Shown: piece after piece, positions 1-3,882 of the stretch
How positions within the stretch are numbered: the first letter of the stretch is position 1
Layout: each line of letters starts with the position of its first letter
Assembly: GCA_902806295.1 (NCBI GenBank)
Contig: CADCWB010000034.1
Span: 1-6,535 of the forward strand
Origin: an uncultured Sphingomonas sp.
Lineage (GTDB): Bacteria; Pseudomonadota; Alphaproteobacteria; Sphingomonadales; Sphingomonadaceae
DNA: 6,535 bases
Reading direction: 5' to 3'
Position numbers and translations under genes: made by a program
Notes under the pieces: model-generated
Told to the model about the DNA's origin: nothing
Databases searched by the model: none
The model's input: the letters and a program-made list of their open reading frames with translations, nothing else

Positions 1-107
1 CGGTGACCGATAACGATGCCTGGCGCCGTACGCTCCTGCTCGCGCTGGACCTGGCCCCAAGCGAAAGGCCGCTCGCGACAGTGTCGGAGCGACCTAGAAG
101 GAGGTAG
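1..107 (+). CDS. C-terminal fragment, possibly esterase-like phytase-family protein
   Basis: Only the last 34 or so codons lie in the window, in the frame whose codons start at position 3, ending at TAG 105-107. The other two plus frames stop within the first dozen bases. The visible peptide contains TDNDAWRRTLLLALDL. This resembles the final strand of the phytase-like domain (PF13449), which often ends in a D-D/N-N...RTLLL pattern; that match is from memory and not a search. In that family the domain is a beta-propeller-like extracytoplasmic fold of uncertain substrate. The very end (RPRRR, with AGA AGG AGG codons) is rich in codons that are rare in GC-rich genomes, so the tail is not conserved domain. 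The gene converges on rpmB with 35 bases between the stop codons. Calling it coding is reasonable; the family assignment is tentative. Confidence 0.42.
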   Translation, partial: VTDNDAWRRTLLLALDLAPSERPLATVSERPRRR

Positions 108-117
108 GAAGTCGGGA

Positions 118-134
118 CCTCGGCTTAGCCAAGG
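118..134 (-). terminator. Candidate terminator hairpin between convergent genes
   Basis: Between the two convergent stop codons lies a 7-base stem with a 3-base loop: CCTCGGC, TTA, GCCAAGG on the plus strand. On the minus-strand RNA all seven pairs form, one of them a G-U wobble, so the hairpin is better for rpmB than for the upstream gene. On the plus-strand RNA the same position is a C-A mismatch. There is no real U tract, only a pyrimidine-rich stretch following on the minus strand, so intrinsic termination is plausible but not shown. Confidence 0.35.
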
Positions 135-142
135 CGCAAGGC

Positions 143-433
143 TCAGGCGGCTGCCTGGCCAGCCTTCTTGATTTCACGCTTCAGCTTGCGGGCCGTCGGG
201 CCCAGCTTGTCTTCGCTGGTCTTGGTGAGCCAATTGTCAAGCCCGCCGACATGCTCGACCGAGCGCAGGCCATGGGTGGAAACGCGCAGCTTGACGCTCT
301 TGCCCAACGAATCGCTGATCAGCGTGACATTCTGCAGGTTGGGCAGAAAAGTCCTCTTGGTCTTGTTGTTGGCGTGGGAAACATTGTTGCCCACCTGCCG
401 GCCCTTGCCGGTCAGCTCGCAAACGCGCGACAT
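143..433 (-). CDS. rpmB: 50S ribosomal protein L28
   Basis: This 96-residue protein is bacterial ribosomal protein bL28, a component of the large ribosomal subunit. It begins MSRVCELTGKGRQVGNNVSH, then ANNKTKRTFLPNLQNVTL, which is the hallmark L28 N-terminus; the basic tail ends KKAGQAAA. The length fits alphaproteobacterial L28, which is longer than the 78 residues of E. coli. The open frame extends upstream to 589, but the family start is the methionine whose ATG is the complement of 431-433, and the extra N-terminal residues look non-coding. The ribosome binding site is weak (GGGATAAAG just upstream). The gene stands alone: rpmG, its operon partner in E. coli, is not next to it. A candidate promoter and a leader hairpin lie upstream. 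Identification is essentially certain. Confidence 0.98.
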   Translation of the reverse strand: MSRVCELTGKGRQVGNNVSHANNKTKRTFLPNLQNVTLISDSLGKSVKLRVSTHGLRSVEHVGGLDNWLTKTSEDKLGPTARKLKREIKKAGQAAA

Positions 434-456
434 GGTCTTTATCCCGAAATGAAGGG

Positions 457-474
457 GGCGCCCGCGAAGGCGCC
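457..474 (-). promoter_or_regulatory. Leader hairpin upstream of rpmB
   Basis: The 6-base palindrome GGCGCC occurs twice, at 457-462 and 469-474, separated by 6 bases. In the minus-strand RNA this gives a strong all-GC stem closed by the loop UUCGCG. It lies 24 to 41 bases upstream of the rpmB start codon, inside the predicted 5' leader. A role in mRNA stability or translation of rpmB is inference only. Confidence 0.3.
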
Positions 475-487
475 TGGAAAGCGGTGC

Positions 488-516
488 CGGATAACGGCGG
501 CAGGCCGCTTCGTCAA
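488..516 (-). promoter_or_regulatory. Candidate sigma-70-type promoter for rpmB
   Basis: On the minus strand TTGACG (511-516) matches the -35 consensus in five of six positions. It is followed after 17 bases by TATCCG (488-493), a weak -10 that keeps the TAT. Transcription would start near 481, leaving a leader of about 48 bases. The spacing and -35 are good and the -10 is poor, which is common in GC-rich alphaproteobacteria. Confidence 0.35.
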
Positions 517-571
517 CCGCGCAACCGCTTGCACGACCAAGCGTTAGGCCCCCGAAACGAACCTTTCCTGT

Positions 572-578
572 AGAGGAG
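572..578 (+). promoter_or_regulatory. Ribosome binding site of the 116-residue membrane protein
   Basis: AGAGGAG stands 10 bases before the ATG at 589 and is the clearest Shine-Dalgarno sequence on the plus strand of this window. It fixes the start of the downstream small gene and is the main sign that this unfamiliar gene is translated. Confidence 0.7.
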
Positions 579-588
579 CAACAATCCA

Positions 589-939
589 ATGCGCGGCATC
601 CTGCTGATCCTGATCCTGGTGGTGGTGATCGCCATTGGCGCCATCGCGACGGGGTTCCTCAACATCAACCCGACCCAGCCCGCTCAGGCACCGGCCGTCG
701 CGGCCGAGGATGGGAAGCTCAAGGTCCAGCCGGGCCAGGCGCCAAAGTTCGAGGTCGAAACCGGGAAGCTGGCAGTCGGCACCGGTGAAGCGACGGTCAA
801 GGTTCCGCGACTGGAAGTCCGGCCGGCCAACGGCGGTCAGCAGCCTGCTCAGCCGCAGCAGTCTCAGGCGCAGCAGTCTCAGACCCAGCCTGCGCCGGCG
901 CAGGACGGCGTAGCCGATACGAGTGCGACCCAGCAGTAA
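589..939 (+). CDS. Single-pass membrane protein of unknown function, Gln/Pro-rich tail
   Basis: The predicted protein has 116 residues. Residues 4-23 are a strongly hydrophobic helix (LLILILVVVIAIGAIATG) preceded only by MRG, so it is probably an N-terminal anchor with the rest outside the cytoplasmic membrane. Residues 42-79 have alternating beta-like character (for example GKLAVGTGEATVKVPRLEV), a pattern I associate with small uncharacterised sphingomonad proteins. From about residue 82 the tail is low-complexity Gln/Pro/Ala with a short tandem repeat, QQSQAQQSQTQ. No catalytic motif is visible and I cannot assign a function. Start choice rests on the AGAGGAG ribosome binding site. The gene is 37 bases upstream of tadA on the same strand and could share its transcript. 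The coding call is fairly secure because of the RBS, the coherent membrane helix and position. Confidence 0.8.
   Translation: MRGILLILILVVVIAIGAIATGFLNINPTQPAQAPAVAAEDGKLKVQPGQAPKFEVETGKLAVGTGEATVKVPRLEVRPANGGQQPAQPQQSQAQQSQTQPAPAQDGVADTSATQQ
854..882 (+). repeat. Two-copy in-frame tandem repeat, 15-base period
   Basis: The 14-base unit CGCAGCAGTCTCAG occurs exactly at 854-867 and again at 869-882. Because the period is 15 bases, each unit adds five residues (QQSQA/T) to the Gln-rich tail of the membrane protein without changing the frame. Identical synonymous choices in both copies suggest recent slippage duplication. Confidence 0.75.
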
Positions 940-976
940 GGCTGACTTCGCGGTCGTGCTCGGCTAGCGGGCGCGG

Positions 977-1432
977 GTGACGTTCCCGTTGCCGCCCCCC
1001 ATGCGCCGTGCGCTCGACCTCGCGGCGGAGGCTGCTGCGGTTGGGGAGGTGCCGGTGGGAGCGGTGATCACGCGCGGCGACACGACTATCGCCGAAGCGC
1101 GCAACGCCATGCGCGGCAGCCTCGACCCGACCGCCCATGCCGAGATGGTGGCCATTCGCCGTGCAGCCGAGGTTCTCGGGCAGCCTCGGCTGGACGGCTG
1201 CACCCTGTGGGTCAGCCTGGAGCCCTGCGCCATGTGCGCCGGGGCGATCGCCTTGGCCAGGGTCGGCGCACTGCGGTTCGCCGCCGAGGACCCCAAGGGC
1301 GGCGGAGTAGTTCATGGCGCAAGGATCTTCGGCCAGCCGACCTGCCACCATCGGCCCAACGTGCTGGGCGGGATCGGCGAGGAGGAAGCCGCCAGGCAAC
1401 TCCGCGCCTTTTTCACGACCCGCCGACGCTGA
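977..1432 (+). CDS. tadA: tRNA-specific adenosine deaminase
   Basis: TadA converts adenosine-34 of tRNA-Arg(ACG) to inosine, allowing one tRNA to read several arginine codons; it is a zinc enzyme, usually a homodimer and usually essential. The 151-residue product carries the complete deaminase signature: the zinc ligand and catalytic glutamate in HAE (His54, Glu56) and the PCxxC motif (Pro83, Cys84, Cys87) within SLEPCAMCAGAI. The C-terminal helix ends in FFTTRRR, like the basic RR end of other TadA proteins. The GTG at 977 is the first possible start after an in-frame stop and keeps the PLPPPMRRAL segment that I expect in related TadA proteins. An ATG at 1001 would give 143 residues. Neither has a clear Shine-Dalgarno sequence. 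The nucleobase-deaminase relatives are less likely given the length and the CHHRP segment near residue 122. Confidence 0.95.
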   Translation: MTFPLPPPMRRALDLAAEAAAVGEVPVGAVITRGDTTIAEARNAMRGSLDPTAHAEMVAIRRAAEVLGQPRLDGCTLWVSLEPCAMCAGAIALARVGALRFAAEDPKGGGVVHGARIFGQPTCHHRPNVLGGIGEEEAARQLRAFFTTRRR

Positions 1433-1474
1433 CACCAATATAGCGCTAAGGACACCAGTGGGGCGCGCTCCGCA

Positions 1475-1509
1475 CCAAGCTTGGCATTGCTCCACGATCA
1501 AGGCTAATA
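1475..1509 (+). promoter_or_regulatory. Candidate promoter with overlapping palindrome before the CNNM-family gene
   Basis: TTGGCA at 1481-1486 matches the -35 consensus in five of six bases. A weak AT-richer GCTAAT lies at 1503-1508, 16 bases on. Transcription would begin only a few bases before the ATG at 1522, consistent with the lack of a Shine-Dalgarno sequence there and with a nearly leaderless mRNA. A perfect 10-base palindrome, CCAAGCTTGG (1475-1484), overlaps the -35 and could be an operator half or chance. The -10 match is poor. Confidence 0.28.
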
Positions 1510-1521
1510 GCTGACCACCCG

Positions 1522-2856
1522 ATGAGCGAACCCTTGCTCCCGTTCCCCTGGCTTGACCTGGTATTGATCCTCGCGCTGGTCGCGCTCAACGGCGTGCTGT
1601 CGATGAGCGAACTGGCGATCGTCTCCGCGCGCGAAGCCCGGCTGAAGGGTTTGGCTAAGGGCGGCAGCGGCGGGGCGAAAACTGCGCTCGCGCTGGCCGC
1701 CGATCCGGGCCGATTTCTATCGACCGTCCAGATCGGCATCACCCTGATCGGGATTCTCGCCGGTGCCTATTCGGGCGCGAGCTTGGGTGAGCCGGTCGCA
1801 CAACATATGGTTCTGCTGGGCATGGAACCGGACCTCGCTCGCACGGTCGGCTTCACGCTGGTGATCGCCGTCACCACGTTCGCCAGTCTGGTCATCGGCG
1901 AACTGGTCCCCAAGCAGTTCGCCTTGCGCAGCCCAGAACCGATCGCGGTGATTGTGGCCCGCCCGATGCTGTGGCTGAGCAAGGCGATGGCGCCGTTCGT
2001 GTGGCTGCTCGACCGGACCAGTGCCGGCATCTTCAAGGCGCTCGGGCTGAACCGTGAGAACCAGAACCAGGTGACCGCCGAGGAACTGCACTTGGTGGTG
2101 GCCGAGGCGCAGACCGCCGGCGTGCTGGAGGAAAGCGAGCGAGCGATCATTTCCGGCATCGTCCGGCTCGCAGACCGCCCGGTGCGCGAAGTGATGACGC
2201 CGCGCACCGACGTCGACTGGGTCGACATCGATGCCAGTGCGGAGGAACTCAAAAACGCTCTGACCACCAGCCTGCATAGCCGCTTGCCGGTGGCGGAAGG
2301 ATCGGTGGAAAACATCATCGGCGTGATCCAGACCCGCGATCTCCTCGAAGCGGCGCTGCACGGCCGTCCGCTCGACTTGCGCGCCCTGTCGCGCAAGGCG
2401 CCCGTGATCCCCGACGTGATGGACGCCATGGACGCATTGAACGTGTTGCGCTCGGCCGAGGTGCCGCTGGCTCTGGTCCATGACGAATATGGTCACCTGG
2501 ATGGGATCGTCACCCCGGGTTCGATTCTGGCCGCGCTGACCGGGGCCTTTGCGAGCGATACCAGCGACGAGGACCCTCCGCTGGTCGAGCGGGAGGACGG
2601 CAGCTGGCTGGTCTCGGGTGCGGCCAACGCCGATCTGCTCGAAGACCGGCTGGGCATCAACATTCCGACCGAGCGCGACTTCTCGACGGTCGCTGGCTTT
2701 GCCTTGTCGGTGCTCAAGCGGCTGCCGGAAACGGGTGAGCAGTTCGCCTTCGACAATTGGAAGTTCGAAGTCGTCGATATGGATGGCCGCAAGATCGACA
2801 AACTGCTTGCGAGCCGCAGGAAACGACGGCGCGAGGAAGAAGCAGTCGAGGCCTGA
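1522..2856 (+). CDS. CNNM/CorC (HlyC/TlyC) family membrane protein with CBS domains
   Basis: The 444-residue protein has the three-part architecture of the family often labelled hemolysin or CorC. Residues 8-165 form the CNNM/DUF21 transmembrane domain, with hydrophobic helices near 11-28, 68-88, 108-127 and probably 141-163, and the conserved GELVPK at 126-131. Residues 218-340 form a CBS pair, recognisable by REVMTPRTDV (222-231), SRLPVAEG and VHDEYGHLDGIVT (319-331). Residues 352-430 form the CorC_HlyC domain, ending in a highly basic and acidic tail. Family members sit in the cytoplasmic membrane and are linked to Mg/Co efflux or resistance, or in the E. coli PaeA (YtfL) case to polyamine export; the hemolysin label has little general support. 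The substrate cannot be read from the sequence. The start is the ATG at 1522; there is no clear ribosome binding site. It lies 89 bases after tadA, so it may have its own promoter. Confidence 0.93.
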   Translation: MSEPLLPFPWLDLVLILALVALNGVLSMSELAIVSAREARLKGLAKGGSGGAKTALALAADPGRFLSTVQIGITLIGILAGAYSGASLGEPVAQHMVLLGMEPDLARTVGFTLVIAVTTFASLVIGELVPKQFALRSPEPIAVIVARPMLWLSKAMAPFVWLLDRTSAGIFKALGLNRENQNQVTAEELHLVVAEAQTAGVLEESERAIISGIVRLADRPVREVMTPRTDVDWVDIDASAEELKNALTTSLHSRLPVAEGSVENIIGVIQTRDLLEAALHGRPLDLRALSRKAPVIPDVMDAMDALNVLRSAEVPLALVHDEYGHLDGIVTPGSILAALTGAFASDTSDEDPPLVEREDGSWLVSGAANADLLEDRLGINIPTERDFSTVAGFALSVLKRLPETGEQFAFDNWKFEVVDMDGRKIDKLLASRRKRRREEEAVEA

Positions 2857-2869
2857 GCGCCAAGCTCAG
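2853..2869 (+). terminator. Hairpin spanning the stop codon of the CNNM-family gene
   Basis: CTGAGC (2853-2858) and GCTCAG (2864-2869) form a perfect 6-base stem with a 5-base loop, and the TGA stop lies inside the first arm. It is followed on the plus strand by a G-rich tract (seven G, then A and four G, 2877-2888) instead of a U tract, so it is not a classical intrinsic terminator. It stands between two convergent genes whose stop codons are 38 bases apart and might limit read-through in either direction. Confidence 0.25.
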
Positions 2870-2894
2870 CCAGCGTGGGGGGGAGGGGAAGACC

Positions 2895-3455
2895 CTACAA
2901 TCTGCCGAACGCAGCCTCGTACCCGGCCTGATCGCCCCGAGCGAGGTAGCCGGCCTGTTCCACGATCCGGTCGCGGGTCAGCCGACCTCGGAAGGCGCCA
3001 AGCTCGGCGTCGAGCCGCTCGACTTCATCGGGCGACAGTGCGGCGATCTGCTCATAGCGAACGATCCCGCGACTGCTGAGCAGGCCGGCCAGCTTAGGGC
3101 CGACCCCCTTCATCCGCTGCAGGTCGTCCGGCACTCCGTGGCTGCCCGGGAGGAGGCTCGAATGGACGGGTGCACCGATGATCTGCCCGACGACGTCGCT
3201 GGTTGCCGCCGCGGCTTCATCGAGGACCCCATTGCCTTCGCCGCCGCCATCGCGATCAGCGCCACTCACTGGATCGTGGCGGGGAGTGGCACGCGAAGGA
3301 GCCGCAGCCGGCACCGCCATATGCGGCCGGACGGGCGCCGTTTCCTTGCTCAAGGTGACCCGCTGCTTGGGCCGGAAAATTAGGATTCCCGTGACCAGGC
3401 CGATCGCCACCGCGATCAGCACGACCGGCCAATAGGCCGACCAAAGTTCGCTCAT
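2895..3455 (-). CDS. Membrane-anchored helix-hairpin-helix protein (H3TH / COG3743-like)
   Basis: The 186-residue protein has three parts. Residues 9-27 form one transmembrane helix (WPVVLIAVAIGLVTGILIF). Residues 30-105 are a variable Pro/Ala/Gly/acidic linker. Residues 108-186 form a compact domain with a helix-hairpin-helix core: DDLQRMKGVGPKLAGLLSSRG, then YEQIAALSPDEVERLDAEL, then GRLTRDRIVEQAGYLARGD, ending AAFGRL. This matches the domain called predicted 5' DNA nuclease / flap-endonuclease-like H3TH (COG3743), also found as an appendage on some alphaproteobacterial NuoE and other proteins. I see no nuclease active-site cluster of acidic residues, so nuclease activity is not supported; nucleic-acid or protein binding is possible. 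The ATG complementing 3453-3455 is preferred because GAGAGGA lies 5 bases upstream; the ATG at 3461 would leave no spacer. It overlaps the 38-residue gene by ATGA and is the last gene of the purD cluster. Confidence 0.87.
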   Translation of the reverse strand: MSELWSAYWPVVLIAVAIGLVTGILIFRPKQRVTLSKETAPVRPHMAVPAAAPSRATPRHDPVSGADRDGGGEGNGVLDEAAAATSDVVGQIIGAPVHSSLLPGSHGVPDDLQRMKGVGPKLAGLLSSRGIVRYEQIAALSPDEVERLDAELGAFRGRLTRDRIVEQAGYLARGDQAGYEAAFGRL

Positions 3456-3568
3456 TTCCATCCTCTCGATTGATAGCGCAGATGCACATAGGCCAGCCAC
3501 GCCGCGCCGATCCCGAGGAGGTATCCGGCAAGACCAAATAGCGCGGCTTCTACAAACAACGGGATCAT
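3452..3568 (-). CDS. 38-residue single-pass membrane protein
   Basis: This small gene is read ATG ATC CCG TTG ... TGG AAA TGA on the minus strand and gives 38 residues beginning MIPLFVEAALFGLAGYLLGI and ending HLRYQSRGWK. Residues 4-29 are hydrophobic with small residues (Gly, Ala), a likely transmembrane helix; the basic C-terminus (His, two Arg, Lys) suggests a cytoplasmic C-terminus by the positive-inside rule. Three observations support translation. Its ATG overlaps the stop of the BON-like gene as ATGA (3565-3568). Its own stop overlaps the ATG of the helix-hairpin-helix gene as ATGA (3452-3455). A GAGGGAG ribosome binding site lies 7 bases before its start (3576-3582). Without it there would be a 109-base hole in an otherwise gap-free cluster. 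Function is unknown; it may partner the two membrane proteins on either side. It has no recognisable motif beyond the helix. Confidence 0.8.
   Translation of the reverse strand: MIPLFVEAALFGLAGYLLGIGAAWLAYVHLRYQSRGWK
3461..3467 (-). promoter_or_regulatory. Ribosome binding site of the helix-hairpin-helix gene
   Basis: GAGAGGA on the minus strand ends 5 bases before the ATG at 3455. It lies inside the last codons of the 38-residue gene and selects this ATG over the in-frame one at 3461, which it abuts directly. Confidence 0.7.
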
Positions 3569-3882
3569 GGACGCGCTCCCTCGGCTGGCAAGGAGGACGG
3601 GTCCCATTCGACCTGATCAACGCCCGGCAGTAGACCCATGACGCGGACCAGTTCGCCACGCTGGAAATCGTCGGCTGGCCCCGACAGGATCAGCGTGCGG
3701 CTGAGCGGCCGTTCCGATAGGCGGGCCTGAACCTGCACCATTTCATTGCGGTCGAGCTCGGCTCGAGCACTTCGCTCGATACGCGTCTCCAGCTCCTGCG
3801 CGGCGCCCAGCGGGCCGTGGTAGAGTTCGGCTACAGCCAGCGTCGCCACAGCTCCGATCAGCAGCTTGCCACGCGTGGTCAT
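3565..3882 (-). CDS. Membrane-anchored BON-like domain protein
   Basis: The 105-residue protein begins MTTRGKLLIGAVATLAVAEL, a short basic stretch followed by a hydrophobic segment (about residues 7-20) that should act as a signal anchor and export the rest to the periplasm. Residues 31-94 look like one BON domain: a helix (ELETRIERSARAELDR), a strand (MVQVQARL), a strand with the LILSGPAD turn, a second helix and the closing GVDQVEWD that recalls the usual pGV..V ending. BON domains occur in OsmY and in OmpA-type envelope proteins and are thought to bind phospholipid or stabilise the envelope. Here the domain stands alone, with no OmpA peptidoglycan-binding part. The start is fixed by GGGAGGA (3886-3892) and by the ATGA overlap with the end of purD. 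The BON call is by pattern and not certain; the coding call is strong. Confidence 0.83.
   Translation of the reverse strand: MTTRGKLLIGAVATLAVAELYHGPLGAAQELETRIERSARAELDRNEMVQVQARLSERPLSRTLILSGPADDFQRGELVRVMGLLPGVDQVEWDPSSLPAEGARP
3576..3582 (-). promoter_or_regulatory. Ribosome binding site of the 38-residue membrane protein gene
   Basis: GAGGGAG on the minus strand lies 7 bases before the ATG at 3568, within the final codons of the BON-like gene. It is a well-placed Shine-Dalgarno sequence and the strongest direct evidence that the very short gene is translated. Confidence 0.7.

Noticed and set aside
434..589. N-terminal extension of L28 to 148 residues
   Set aside because: L28 begins MSRVCELTGKG in the family. 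The upstream frame covers the probable promoter and leader and looks non-coding.
797..1501. Minus-strand open frame of 234 residues across tadA
   Set aside because: It is antisense to tadA and to the small membrane protein gene, with a low-complexity translation; tadA carries all its catalytic motifs on the other strand.
1717..2496. Long minus-strand open frames opposite the CNNM-family gene
   Set aside because: Two overlapping antisense frames with His/Arg/Asp-rich or Ser/Arg-rich translations, no ribosome binding site and no family pattern. The plus-strand gene explains the region.
2877..2888. Possible G-quadruplex in the G-rich tract
   Set aside because: Only three separable G-runs are present; four are needed for a standard intramolecular quadruplex.
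3456..3659. N-terminal extension of the helix-hairpin-helix protein to 254 residues
   Set aside because: The extra residues are out of frame with, and overlap, the 38-residue and BON-like genes. The ATG at 3455 has a well-placed ribosome binding site and a natural membrane-anchor N-terminus.
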